Program-made: the position numbers and the translations under genes
NCBI RefSeq assembly: GCF_007830635.1
Contig: NZ_VLLA01000012.1
Location: 170,896 to 234,895, forward strand
Reading direction: 5' to 3'
DNA: 64,000 nt
Source of the DNA: Bradyrhizobium huanghuaihaiense
Lineage (GTDB): Bacteria > Pseudomonadota > Alphaproteobacteria > Rhizobiales > Xanthobacteraceae
Notes under the pieces: generated by a model
Database searches by the model: none
What the model was told of the DNA's origin: nothing
The model's input: only the letters and a program-made list of their open reading frames with translations
Part shown: positions 8,949 to 18,041 of the stretch, piece after piece
Layout: each line of letters starts with the position of its first letter
Position numbering within the stretch: the first letter of the stretch is position 1

Positions 8949-9860
8949 TCACGAATACGGGTTGATCAGCTTCTGCTGCTCGGCGCTGTGATGCACGAGC
9001 AGGTCGATGAAGGTTCTGACCTTCGCCGACAGATGGTGGCGGTGCGGATAGACCGCGTTCATGGACAGCTCGACCGTCCGATATTCCGGCAACAGGCGCA
9101 CGAGACGGCCGGCCTCGAGGTCATCCTGAATGAGAAACCCCGCCATCAGGCAGACGGCAGCGCCCCCCAGCGCGACCTTCCGCAGCGCTTCTCCGCTGTT
9201 GGTGACGAAGCTGCCGGAGACGCGCACCGACGCCGGCGTACCCTTGCGATCGAGGAAACGCCATTCATCGCCAAACGGATAGTTCAGGTGACGACCGCAA
9301 TTATGCGTGGCGAGCTCGTCGAGCTTCTGCACCCGGCCGTGCTTCTCGATGTAATCGTGGGAACAGCACAGCACGTGACGCCAGGTGGCGAGGCTCCGCA
9401 CGATCAGGCTCGAATCCGGCGGCGGGGTCATGCGCAGGGCAACGTCATAGCCTTCCTCGATGAGATCGACATCGGCCTCGCCCATGCGCAGATCGATCTT
9501 GAGCTCCGGATAGGCCGACAGGAGCTTTGCGACCACCGGCGTCACGAACGGCACCATATGGGTGGCGACGTGAATGCGCAGCGTGCCGCGGGGCACCGAC
9601 TGCAATTCGCCCGCGATGTCGTCGGCCTGTTCGATGTCGGCGAGGATCTGGACGCAGCGGTCGTAATAGGCCTTGCCGATCTCGGTGAGGTTGACCTTGC
9701 GCGTGGTGCGGTGAAGCAGCCTCACCCCGAGCCGGTCTTCCAGTGCCTGGACGTGATTGCTCACCATGGTGGTCGACATGTTGAGCTTGCGGGCTGCTGC
9801 GGAGAAGCCGCCGGTCTCGACCACCCGGCTGAACACTTCGAGGCTGGTCAATCGATCCAT
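8949..9860 (-). CDS. LysR family transcriptional regulator
   Basis: A 303-residue LysR regulator. The winged helix-turn-helix is at residues 1-60 ('LEVFSRVVETGGFSAAARKL', then 'STTMVSNHVQALEDRLGVRL'), followed by a substrate-binding domain. The start at 9860 is chosen because 'MDRLTSLEVF' is the standard opening; the longer in-frame extension to 10049 has no family resemblance. The pattern resembles the CrgA/AaeR-like subgroup ('HRTTRKVNLTEIGKAYYDRC'). It is divergent from the efflux pair at 10159-13075, and the region between has an inverted repeat suited to a LysR protein (10063-10085). It probably controls the pump. Confidence 0.93.
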   Translation of the reverse strand: MDRLTSLEVFSRVVETGGFSAAARKLNMSTTMVSNHVQALEDRLGVRLLHRTTRKVNLTEIGKAYYDRCVQILADIEQADDIAGELQSVPRGTLRIHVATHMVPFVTPVVAKLLSAYPELKIDLRMGEADVDLIEEGYDVALRMTPPPDSSLIVRSLATWRHVLCCSHDYIEKHGRVQKLDELATHNCGRHLNYPFGDEWRFLDRKGTPASVRVSGSFVTNSGEALRKVALGGAAVCLMAGFLIQDDLEAGRLVRLLPEYRTVELSMNAVYPHRHHLSAKVRTFIDLLVHHSAEQQKLINPYS

Positions 9861-10062
9861 GGCCGCGTGATTATCCGCTTCTGATCGACAATCGCGGGAA
9901 ATTCGCCCCGGATCATCCGTTCGCATACATAGCTCGTCCCCCTGCAGCTTCGCCTGCAAGAGGACGCACGCATCAGCAGCAATCGCGCGACAGAGGCGGC
10001 AATCGCTCTGGGGCAGTCGCGGCCCTGGCCCGGTAGACATGCGAACCAAGGCGACGGCTCCG

Positions 10063-10109
10063 ATTATCCACCTCTAATGGATAATCCTTCCAGAATTTAC
10101 CCAATTATC
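10063..10109. promoter_or_regulatory. LysR-type inverted repeat and 31-bp shared element before the HlyD gene
   Basis: ATTATCC (10063-10069) and GGATAAT (10079-10085) form a perfect inverted repeat with a 9-base spacer, a normal LysR site. It overlaps a 31-bp element, 10079-10109, that begins GGATAATCCTTCCAGAA and ends ATTATC. The same element, with 26 of 31 bases identical, recurs at 11378-11408 before the next gene. Both copies end about 50 bases before the start codon. This points to one regulator controlling both promoters. Confidence 0.65.
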
Positions 10110-10158
10110 AGCGGAGCCGGCAAGACCGATAGTCTCAGCGAGCCGACAGGAGATCGCA

Positions 10159-11340
10159 ATGTCCGAGATGCCCCGCACCGAGACCTTCCAGCAAGCAACT
10201 GAAATCACTCGCGATTACGCCAAGGCGCCGCCGGCTGTCCCGGCCCGGAGCATGGTCCGGCGCGCGGCCTTGGTGCTCGCCCTCCTCGCAGGCACGGCAA
10301 CCATGGTCTACTACGGACACGATTACTGGACCTACGGCCGCTATCTCGAGACCACGGACGACGCCTATGTGAAGGCGGACTCCACGATCATCGCGCCAAA
10401 AGTCTCCGGCTACATCGCCAAGGTGCTGGTCGGCGACAACGAGAAGGTCAAGGCTGGCCAGCTCCTCGCAAAGATCGACGACCGCGACTTCAAGGCGGCG
10501 CTCGACCAGGCCCGAGCCGACGTCGCCGCTGGCGAAGCCTCCGTGCGCAACATCGATGCTCAGCTCGAGCTGCAGCAGCCGGTCATCGAACAGAGCACCG
10601 CCGACGTCGCGGCTGCGGACGCCAATCTGAAATTCGCGCAAGAAGAGCGCGTCCGCTACGACGACCTCATGAAGTCGGGCTCCGGCACGATCCAGCGCGC
10701 ACAGCAGACCGACGCGGCGCTGCGCGCCAGCAACGCGCAATTGCAGCACGCGAAGTCCGGCCTCGTGGCCGCGCAGCGCAAGGTCGACGTGCTCACCACC
10801 CAGCGCGCCCAGGCCACCGCCCAGCTCGAACGCGCCCGCGCGGTCGCGCAGCAGGCGGTGTTGAACCTGTCCTATACCGAGATCACCGCGCCGGTGGACG
10901 GCACCGTCGGCGCCCGCAGCTTGCGCGTCGGCCAATATGTGCAGGCCGGCACGCAATTGATGGCGGTGGTGCCGCTCGATGCGGTTTATGTCGTCGCGAA
11001 CTTCAAGGAGACGCAGCTGACGCATGTGCGGCCAGGCCAGCCGGTCGAGCTGCACGTCGACAGTTTTCGTAATCGAACGCTGCACGGCCACGTTGATAGT
11101 CTTTCGCCGGCCAGCGGGCTCGAATTCGCGCTGCTGCCGCCCGACAACGCCACCGGCAACTTCACCAAGATCGTGCAGCGCGTACCTGTAAAGATCGTGC
11201 TCGACGACCACAGCCTCACCGGCCTGCTGCGGCCCGGCATGTCGGCGGTACCGACCGTCGACACGAAGGCGACGGTGCTGGCCGAACGCGAGACGGCCAA
11301 GCGCCTCGCCGACAACGCGACGCGGCCGAACGGCAGCTGA
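10159..11340 (+). CDS. HlyD/EmrA-family efflux periplasmic adaptor
   Basis: A 393-residue membrane-fusion protein that links an inner-membrane pump to the outer membrane. It has a cytoplasmic N-terminus, one membrane helix at about residues 35-53, and the barrel-sandwich lipoyl-like halves 'TDDAYVKADSTIIAPKVSGY' and 'TEITAPVDGTVGARSLRVGQ'. Between them is a long coiled-coil hairpin rich in Ala, Gln and Arg. The Shine-Dalgarno AGGAG is 7 bases before ATG. It is followed by an EmrB-like transporter, so the pair forms a multidrug or aromatic-compound exporter. It has its own upstream control element. Confidence 0.94.
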   Translation: MSEMPRTETFQQATEITRDYAKAPPAVPARSMVRRAALVLALLAGTATMVYYGHDYWTYGRYLETTDDAYVKADSTIIAPKVSGYIAKVLVGDNEKVKAGQLLAKIDDRDFKAALDQARADVAAGEASVRNIDAQLELQQPVIEQSTADVAAADANLKFAQEERVRYDDLMKSGSGTIQRAQQTDAALRASNAQLQHAKSGLVAAQRKVDVLTTQRAQATAQLERARAVAQQAVLNLSYTEITAPVDGTVGARSLRVGQYVQAGTQLMAVVPLDAVYVVANFKETQLTHVRPGQPVELHVDSFRNRTLHGHVDSLSPASGLEFALLPPDNATGNFTKIVQRVPVKIVLDDHSLTGLLRPGMSAVPTVDTKATVLAERETAKRLADNATRPNGS

Positions 11341-11377
11341 AGGCAGGAAGGCGCCGGAGGGATTGTCAAATCCTGCC

Positions 11378-11408
11378 GGATGATCCTTCCAGAACTTCCT
11401 CGATTATC
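11378..11408. promoter_or_regulatory. Second copy of the 31-bp element, before the EmrB-like gene
   Basis: The element begins GGATGATCCTTCCAGAA and ends ATTATC. It differs from the copy at 10079-10109 at only 5 of 31 positions and is 50 bases from the start codon of the transporter, against 49 for the first copy. Its presence between two genes of an apparent operon suggests an internal promoter under the same regulator. Confidence 0.6.
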
Positions 11409-11458
11409 GAAACCACCCGTCTGACGCATCCTGTCTCCGTACCCGAGACGAGGCTTCC

Positions 11459-13075
11459 ATGAGCACGCTCCAACCGACCGTCAACGCTGCGTCCGCCGCC
11501 ACCAAATCCGCCCCTGTTGCGCCAACGACGCCGGCGGTTTCTGCAAAAACCTGGATCGCGGTGATCGGCGCCACGCTCGGCGCCTTCATGGCCGTACTGA
11601 ACATCCAGATCGTCAACGCCTCGCTCGCCGACATCCAGGGCGCGATCGGCGCCGGCATCGACGACGGCGGCTGGATCTCGACCTCCTATCTGATCGCCGA
11701 GATCGTGGTGATCCCGCTGTCGGGCTGGCTGGCGCAGGTGTTCTCGATCCGCACCTATCTGCTCACCAATGCGGTCCTGTTCCTGCTTCTGTCGGCCGCC
11801 TGCGCGCTGGCGCAGGACCTGCCGCAGATGATCGTGCTGCGCGCGGTGCAGGGTTTTACCGGCGGCGTGCTGATCCCGATGGCCTTCACGCTGATCATCA
11901 CGCTGCTGCCGCGCGGCAAGCAGCCGGTCGGTCTCGCACTGTTCGCGCTGTCGGCGACGTTCGCGCCCGCGATCGGACCCACCATCGGCGGCTATCTCAC
12001 CGAGAATTTCGGCTGGCAGTACATCTTCTACGTCAACCTCGTGCCCGGCGCGGTCATGGTCGGCATGCTCTGGTACGCGCTCGAGGCCAGGCCGATGAAG
12101 CTCGCGCTGCTGCGCGAGGGCGACTGGGCCGGCATCATCACCATGGCGATCGGCCTCTCCGCACTGCAGACCGTGCTGGAAGAAGGCAACAAGGACGACT
12201 GGTTCGGCTCGCCTTTCATCGTCAAGCTGTCGGTGATCGCAGCCGTGGCGCTGGCCGCCTTCCTGGTCATCGAGCTCACCGTGAAGAAGCCGCTGCTCAA
12301 CCTGCGCCTGCTCGCCCGCCGCAATTTCGGCTTCGGCATGCTGGCAAACTTCCTGCTGGGCATCGCGCTGTACGGCTCGGTGTTCATCATGCCGCAATAT
12401 CTGGCGCGGATTCAGGGCTACAATGCCGAGCAGATCGGCATGGTGCTGGCCTGGACCGGGCTGCCGCAGCTCCTGCTGATCCCGCTGGTGCCGCGCTTGA
12501 TGCAGAAGTTCGACGCGCGGATCATCATCGGCATCGGCTTCGTGCTGTTCGCGGCCTCGAACTTCATGAACATCTATATGACCAACGACTACGCCGCCGA
12601 CCAGCTGTTGTGGCCCAACGTCGTTCGCGCCTTCGGCCAGGCGCTGGTGATGGCACCGTTGTCGGCCGTGGCAACCGCCGGCATCGAAGCCGAGAATGCA
12701 GGTTCCGCCTCCGGCCTGTTCAACATGATGCGCAATCTCGGCGGCGCCGTCGGCATCGCGCTGCTCCAGACAGTGCTGACCAAGCGAGAGCAATATCACT
12801 CCAACGTGCTGATGCAGTCGGTCTCGGTGTTCGAGCAGGCCACCCGCACGCGGCTGGAACAGCTGACGCAATATTTCATCAATCACGGCATCCTCGACCG
12901 TGCGGATGCCTCGCACCGCGCCTATGTTGCGATCGGCCATATCGTGCAGAAGCAGGCCTATATCTTCGCCTTCAGCGACACCTTCTATCTGCTCGGCATG
13001 GCGCTGATCGTCGCCCTCATCGCCGTATTCTTTCTGAAGAAGCCCGGCCAGGTCTCGGCCGGCGGAGCCCACTGA
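11459..13075 (+). CDS. EmrB-type MFS efflux transporter (DHA2 family)
   Basis: A 538-residue inner-membrane drug:proton antiporter with about 14 hydrophobic helices, the DHA2 count. Family motifs include 'LGAFMAVLNIQIVNASLADI' near the N-terminus, 'GWISTSYLIAEIVVIPLSGW', and motif C-like 'ATFAPAIGPTIGGYL'. The C-terminal cytosolic tail is short. It works with the HlyD-like adaptor 118 bases upstream. The likely role is export of toxic aromatics or plant compounds; the substrate is not visible. The next gene starts 26 bases downstream and may be co-transcribed. Confidence 0.94.
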   Translation: MSTLQPTVNAASAATKSAPVAPTTPAVSAKTWIAVIGATLGAFMAVLNIQIVNASLADIQGAIGAGIDDGGWISTSYLIAEIVVIPLSGWLAQVFSIRTYLLTNAVLFLLLSAACALAQDLPQMIVLRAVQGFTGGVLIPMAFTLIITLLPRGKQPVGLALFALSATFAPAIGPTIGGYLTENFGWQYIFYVNLVPGAVMVGMLWYALEARPMKLALLREGDWAGIITMAIGLSALQTVLEEGNKDDWFGSPFIVKLSVIAAVALAAFLVIELTVKKPLLNLRLLARRNFGFGMLANFLLGIALYGSVFIMPQYLARIQGYNAEQIGMVLAWTGLPQLLLIPLVPRLMQKFDARIIIGIGFVLFAASNFMNIYMTNDYAADQLLWPNVVRAFGQALVMAPLSAVATAGIEAENAGSASGLFNMMRNLGGAVGIALLQTVLTKREQYHSNVLMQSVSVFEQATRTRLEQLTQYFINHGILDRADASHRAYVAIGHIVQKQAYIFAFSDTFYLLGMALIVALIAVFFLKKPGQVSAGGAH

Positions 13076-13101
13076 CCCAACCAAGGAGAAGGAGAACGAC
13101 C

Positions 13102-13563
13102 ATGAAGCCCCGCATGAACTACTACCAGGCCGCGCCCGATACGATCAAAGCACTGTTGGCGCTGGAAGAGCAGATCCAGTCGACGGGTCTGGAGAAATCG
13201 CTGATCGAGCTGGTCAAGATCCGGGCCTCGCAAATCAACGGCTGCGCCTTCTGCATCAACATGCACACCGAGGACGCCCGCAAGCGCGGCGAGACCGAGC
13301 AGCGCATCTACCTGCTCAATGCCTGGCGCGAGTCCCCGCTTTATTCCGACCGCGAGCGCGCCGCGCTGGCCTGGACCGAAGCCGTGACGCTGATCTCAGA
13401 GACGCACGCGCCTGATGACGTCTACGAACAGGTTCGCGCGCAGTTCTCCGACGCGGACACGGTGAACCTGACCATGCTGATCGGGGCGATCAATGCCTGG
13501 AACAGGATCGCGATCGCGTTCCGCGCCGTGCATCCGGTGAAGGTGAAGGCGTCGGTGGCGTGA
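13102..13563 (+). CDS. AhpD-like carboxymuconolactone decarboxylase family protein
   Basis: A 153-residue member of the CMD/AhpD fold. The redox motif is present: C48-A-F-C51 with H55 in 'GCAFCINMHTEDARKRGE', the AhpD pattern of a peroxidase reductant. The start at 13102 is supported by a Shine-Dalgarno (AAGGAGAAGGAG) just upstream; the longer open frame overlaps the transporter gene. It lies 26 bases after the efflux transporter and is probably in the same operon, where it could detoxify peroxides linked to the exported compounds. The disulfide reductase role is inferred from family. Confidence 0.9.
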   Translation: MKPRMNYYQAAPDTIKALLALEEQIQSTGLEKSLIELVKIRASQINGCAFCINMHTEDARKRGETEQRIYLLNAWRESPLYSDRERAALAWTEAVTLISETHAPDDVYEQVRAQFSDADTVNLTMLIGAINAWNRIAIAFRAVHPVKVKASVA

Positions 13564-13584
13564 GCTAACCACAACGACGGTCTT

Positions 13585-13675
13585 GTAGGGTGGGCAAAGC
13601 GAAGCGTGCCCACCTCTTCTCTAATTCATGGAAAGATGGTGGGCACGGCGCAAGTGCGCCTTTGCCCACCCTACG
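13585..13675. repeat. Inverted repeat, TAGGGTGGGCAAAGCG family (second copy)
   Basis: The arms are TAGGGTGGGCAAAGCG at the left and its complement TTTGCCCACCCTAC at the right. It matches the outer palindrome at 1751-1986 but has no inserted second palindrome. It lies between the convergent AhpD-like and transaminase genes and may end transcription on both strands. Confidence 0.8.
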
Positions 13676-13692
13676 GCAGCTGCGTACGCCGC

Positions 13693-14553
13693 TTAAACCG
13701 CCGTCGCCTTGGCGAACTCCACATAGATCTCACGCAGCCGCGTCGCCATCGGGCCGGGCTTGCCATCGCCAATCTTCTTGCCGTCGACTGCGATCACCGG
13801 CTGCACGAAGGAGGACGCGCTAGTGATGAACGCCTCCTTGGCGGCGAGCGCCTCGGCGACGGTGAAGGAACGCTCCTCGACGCGGAGCTGGCGCTCCTCG
13901 GCAAGCGCGATCACGGCCTTGCGGGTGCAGCCCGGCAGGATGGCGTTGGAGTTCTGGCGGGTGACAATGACGTCGTCCCTGGTCAGGATGAACGCCGTGG
14001 ACGAGCCGCCCTCGGTGACGTAGCCGTCCTGCAGCATCCAGGCCTCGCCCGCACCGGCTTCCGCGGCAGCCTGCTTCGCCAGCACCTGCGCCAGCAGCGC
14101 GACGCTCTTGATGTCGCGGCGCTCCCAGCGGATGTCGGGCACCGTGATCACGTTGATGCCGGTCTTTGCCACGGGCGCGTTGATGATGTCCTTCTCCGAG
14201 GTGAACATCACCAGGCTCGACTTGACGTCACCCTTCGGGAAGGGGAAGTCGCGGCCCTTGTCGGCGCCGCGCGTGACCTGGAGGTAGACGAGGCCGCTCG
14301 TGACCTTGTTGCGCGCGATCAGCTCCTTCTGCAGCTCGGTGATGCGCTCGACCGTCTCGGGCAGCCTCAAGCTGATCTCGCCGACCGACCGCTCCAGCCG
14401 CGCCAGATGCGAGGCATTGTCGACCAGCTTGCCGTCCAGCACGGCCGAGACCTCGTAGATGCCGTCGGCGAACAGGAAGCCGCGGTCGAGAACCGAGATC
14501 TTGGCTTCCGAGAGCGGGACGAATGAGCCGTTGACATAGGCGAGCGGGTCCAA
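13693..14553 (-). CDS. dat: D-amino-acid transaminase (PLP class IV)
   Basis: A 286-residue fold-type IV aminotransferase that swaps the amino group between D-amino acids and 2-oxoacids. 'YVNGSFVPLSEAKISVLDRG' and 'FADGIYEVS' open the protein as in D-amino-acid transaminases. The PLP lysine lies in 'RRDIKSVALLAQV', and 'GYVTEGGSSTAFIL' forms the phosphate and cofactor site. I set the start at the TTG at 14553: a strong AGGAG lies 7 bases upstream and the protein then begins exactly at the family N-terminus; the ATG at 14649 adds 32 unrelated residues. It stands alone upstream of the glutamate importer genes. Confidence 0.9.
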   Translation of the reverse strand: MDPLAYVNGSFVPLSEAKISVLDRGFLFADGIYEVSAVLDGKLVDNASHLARLERSVGEISLRLPETVERITELQKELIARNKVTSGLVYLQVTRGADKGRDFPFPKGDVKSSLVMFTSEKDIINAPVAKTGINVITVPDIRWERRDIKSVALLAQVLAKQAAAEAGAGEAWMLQDGYVTEGGSSTAFILTRDDVIVTRQNSNAILPGCTRKAVIALAEERQLRVEERSFTVAEALAAKEAFITSASSFVQPVIAVDGKKIGDGKPGPMATRLREIYVEFAKATAV

Positions 14554-14627
14554 GGCAGGTCTCCTGGGAGGGGAAGGGGGATCGGCGCGCTTATACGCCA
14601 GTTGGGGGCGTCGATCACCCCTCGTTT

Positions 14628-14727
14628 CGTCATTCCGGGGCATTCGCAAAGCGAATGAGCCCGGAATCCATAACCACCATCGGGAGTATGGATCCCGGGC
14701 TCGCGCTACGCGCGCCCCGGGATGACG
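14628..14727. repeat. Inverted repeat, CGTCATTCCGGGG family
   Basis: It begins CGTCATTCCGGGGC and ends GCCCCGGGATGACG, with a second internal palindrome (GCATTCGCAAAGCGAATG). A related copy is at 28149-28233. It separates the transaminase leader from the 3' end of the ABC transporter operon and is a likely terminator. Confidence 0.75.
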
Positions 14728-14732
14728 ACCGG

Positions 14733-15464
<732 letters not shown>

Positions 15465-15476
15465 GACCGATGCGCT

Positions 15477-16169
15477 CTATCGAATGATGGCGATGCGCGA
15501 CTGCAGGCGGCGAACGCCGAAGGACGCGATACAGGAAATGGTGAAGTAGACGACGGCAGCGAACAGATACATTTCGACGAGGCGCCCGTCGCGCTGCGCG
15601 ACCTTGCTGGCCGCGCCCAGGAAGTCTGGGATCGACAGCACGTAGACCAGCGAGGTGTCCTGGAACAACACGATGGTCTGGGTCAGCAGCACGGGGAGCA
15701 TGTTGCGGAACGCCTGCGGCAGCACGACGTAGCGCATGGTCTGGGCGTAGCTCAGGCCCAGCGCGCTCGCCGCGGCCGGCTGGCCGCGCGAGATCGACTG
15801 GATGCCGGCGCGCATGATCTCGGAGAAATACGCCGCCTCGAACATGATGAAGGTGATGAGCGACGACGCGAACGCGCCGACGCTGATCGGGCGCGAGGCG
15901 CCGGTCACCCACTGCCCGATATAGGGCACCAGGAAGTAGAACCAGAAGATCACCAGCACCAGCGGCAGCGAGCGCATGAAGTCGACATAGAGGCCGGCGA
16001 TGCGCCCGAGGGTCTTGTAGCCGGACAGCCGCATCAGGGCGATCGCCGTGCCGAAGATCAGGCCGCCGAGCGCGGCGAGCGCGGTCAGCGTCAGCGTGAA
16101 GGTCATGCCCTCGTAGAACAGGTAGGGCAGCGACCGGCGGATGACGTCGAAATCGAAACTCCCGAGCAT
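15477..16169 (-). CDS. Amino-acid ABC transporter permease (GltK type)
   Basis: A 230-residue inner-membrane permease of the HisM/GltK family with about five hydrophobic helices. The coupling loop reads 'EIMRAGIQSISRGQPAAASA', the EAA motif that docks on the ATPase. It follows the other permease gene by 4 bases. Together they form the membrane channel of the importer encoded at 14733-17941. Confidence 0.94.
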   Translation of the reverse strand: MLGSFDFDVIRRSLPYLFYEGMTFTLTLTALAALGGLIFGTAIALMRLSGYKTLGRIAGLYVDFMRSLPLVLVIFWFYFLVPYIGQWVTGASRPISVGAFASSLITFIMFEAAYFSEIMRAGIQSISRGQPAAASALGLSYAQTMRYVVLPQAFRNMLPVLLTQTIVLFQDTSLVYVLSIPDFLGAASKVAQRDGRLVEMYLFAAVVYFTISCIASFGVRRLQSRIAIIR

Positions 16170-16173
16170 GGCG

Positions 16174-16905
16174 CTATTTCCCCGTGATGTAGCCGGGGAT
16201 CGCGACGTAGCGCTCGAGGAAGCGCATCGCGGTCACGACGACGGCGTTGACGAGGAGATAGAGGATGGTCGCGGCCGTGAAGGCCTCGAATACCTGGAAC
16301 GAGAATTCCTGCATCGAGCGCGCCTGTCCGGTCAGCTCGATCAGGCCGATGGTGATGGCGACCGCCGTGTTCTTGATGGTGTTGAGGAACTCGGAGGTCA
16401 ACGGCGGCAGGATGATGCGGAACGCCATCGGCAGCAGCACGTAACGGTAGCCCTGCACGGTGGTGAGCCCGAGCGCGGTCGCGGCCATCTTCTGTCCTCG
16501 CGGCAGCGAACCGATGCCCGCCTGCAACTGCACGGCAACGCGCGCGGACATGAAGAAGCCGACGCCGATCGCCGCCGTCCAGAACGGCGCGTTCGGCAAT
16601 TGCTTCAGCCACAGGCCGGCAGCCCTCGGCAGCAATTCCGGCAGCACGAAGAACCACAGGAAGAGCTGCACCAGCAGCGGCATGTTGCGGAAGAACTCGA
16701 CCCAGCAGAAGCCGAACCAGTAGGCGCCCCGCGACGGCAGCGTGCGCATGACGCCGACGATCGAGCCGAAGATCAGCGCGATGATCCAGGCGAGCAGCGC
16801 CGTCTTGATGGTCAGCACCAGCCCCGACAGCAGCATGTCGAGATAGGTGCCGGTCCCCATCGGGTTCGGCTCGAAGAAAATTCCCCAGTTCCAGTGGTAG
16901 TTCAC
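16174..16905 (-). CDS. Amino-acid ABC transporter permease (GltJ type)
   Basis: A 243-residue permease of the GltJ family. It shows the N-terminal 'MNYHWNWGIFFE' typical of GltJ, several membrane helices, and the EAA-like loop 'VQLQAGIGSLPRGQKMAATA'. It is 4 bases ahead of the second permease gene and 124 bases behind the binding-protein gene, with a strong hairpin in that gap (16992-17021). Confidence 0.94.
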   Translation of the reverse strand: MNYHWNWGIFFEPNPMGTGTYLDMLLSGLVLTIKTALLAWIIALIFGSIVGVMRTLPSRGAYWFGFCWVEFFRNMPLLVQLFLWFFVLPELLPRAAGLWLKQLPNAPFWTAAIGVGFFMSARVAVQLQAGIGSLPRGQKMAATALGLTTVQGYRYVLLPMAFRIILPPLTSEFLNTIKNTAVAITIGLIELTGQARSMQEFSFQVFEAFTAATILYLLVNAVVVTAMRFLERYVAIPGYITGK

Positions 16906-16991
16906 GTGTCCCCCGCGCGAACGCGCCCATCATGGTTGTCCGGGCGCCTATGCAAATGTCCGGCCACCCCCTCCAGAGTGGCTGGAATTTC

Positions 16992-17021
16992 TTCCCTCTC
17001 CCCGCTTGCGGGGAGAGGGAA
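16992..17021 (-). terminator. Perfect 14-bp hairpin between binding-protein and permease genes
   Basis: TTCCCTCTCCCCGC (16992-17005) and its exact complement (17008-17021) are separated by TT, giving a 14-bp stem. There is no clear T-run after it. Its place after the binding-protein gene suggests partial termination or protection of the upstream mRNA, so that more binding protein than permease is made. It may also be a dispersed palindrome. Confidence 0.6.
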
Positions 17022-17029
17022 ACAGCATC

Positions 17030-17941
17030 TTACTTGTAATCGTCCGGGTTCGGCGAGTCCGTCGGCTTGGCGAACTCATTCTTCAGTTCGGAAGAGATCG
17101 GCGTGTTCAGGTTCAGCCCCTTCGGCGGGATCTTGGTCGTGAACCACTTGGCGTAGATCTTCTCGCCCTCGCCGGAGGTATAGACCGCAGCGGTTGCCGC
17201 ATCGACCACCTTCTTGAACGGCGCGTCGTCCTTGCGCAGCATGATGCCGTAGGGCTCGGGCTTGGAGAACGCGTCCTTGGAGATCGCATAGTCATCCGGC
17301 GACTTCGAGCCGGCGACGAGGCTGGCGAGCAGGATGTCGTCCATGACGAAGGCGACCGCGCGGTCGGTCTCGACCATCAGGAAGGCTTCAGCGTGGTCCT
17401 TGGCCGGGATGATGTTGGCGCCGAGGCCCTTGGCGACGTTGGCTTCGGTGAGCTGCTTGATGTTGGTGGTGCCGGCGGTCGAGACCACCGTCTTGCCCTT
17501 GAGGTCATCGATCGACTTCAGGCCGCTCGACTTCTTGAAGACGTAGCGGCTGGCGGTCAGGAAGTGGGTGTTGGTGAAGGCGACCTGCTTCTGGCGCTCG
17601 GCATTGTTGGTGGTCGAGCCGCATTCGAGGTCGATGGTGCCGTTGGCCATCAGCGGGATACGCGTCGCGGACGTCACCGGGTTGAGCTTGACCTCGAGCT
17701 TGTCGAGCTTGAGCTCCTTCTTCACGGCGTCGACGATCTTGTAGCAGATGTCCATCGCGAACCCGACCGGCTTCTGGTTGTCGTCCAGATAGGAGAACGG
17801 GATCGAGGAGTCGCGGAAGCCCAGCGTGATGGCGCCGGTGTCCTTGATGTTCTTCAGCGTGCCGGTCAGCTCCTGGGCCCCGGCCTGGCTGACGGCGAAG
17901 GTCGCGGCGAGCACGAGCCCGATGTGACGGAAATGTTTCAC
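17030..17941 (-). CDS. Glutamate/aspartate-type ABC transporter substrate-binding protein (GltI type)
   Basis: A 303-residue periplasmic binding protein with a signal peptide (residues 1-22, 'IGLVLAATFAVSQAGAQE'). The family pattern is clear: 'TGAITLGFRDSSIPFSYLDD', 'PVGFAMDICYKIVDAVK', 'DLECGSTTNNAERQKQVAFT' and 'KGKTVVSTAGTTNIKQ'. These match GltI/AatJ proteins that bind glutamate and aspartate. It is first in the operon and so sets ligand specificity for the transporter. An M20 peptidase gene lies 100 bases upstream on the same strand. Confidence 0.94.
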   Translation of the reverse strand: MKHFRHIGLVLAATFAVSQAGAQELTGTLKNIKDTGAITLGFRDSSIPFSYLDDNQKPVGFAMDICYKIVDAVKKELKLDKLEVKLNPVTSATRIPLMANGTIDLECGSTTNNAERQKQVAFTNTHFLTASRYVFKKSSGLKSIDDLKGKTVVSTAGTTNIKQLTEANVAKGLGANIIPAKDHAEAFLMVETDRAVAFVMDDILLASLVAGSKSPDDYAISKDAFSKPEPYGIMLRKDDAPFKKVVDAATAAVYTSGEGEKIYAKWFTTKIPPKGLNLNTPISSELKNEFAKPTDSPNPDDYK

Positions 17942-18041
17942 TTTTTTCTTCCCCTTTCAGGATGATGCGGCCGGATGCAAGCACAAATCGGGCCGGATTA
18001 GAATGTGACTTTCGGCTGGAATGACGGCTCAGGTTAACGGC

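Noticed and set aside
11366..13084. A 572-codon minus-strand open frame opposite the EmrB-like gene
   Set aside because: The Arg/Gln/His/Asp-rich product is typical of antisense shadows, while the plus strand encodes a clear 14-helix transporter.
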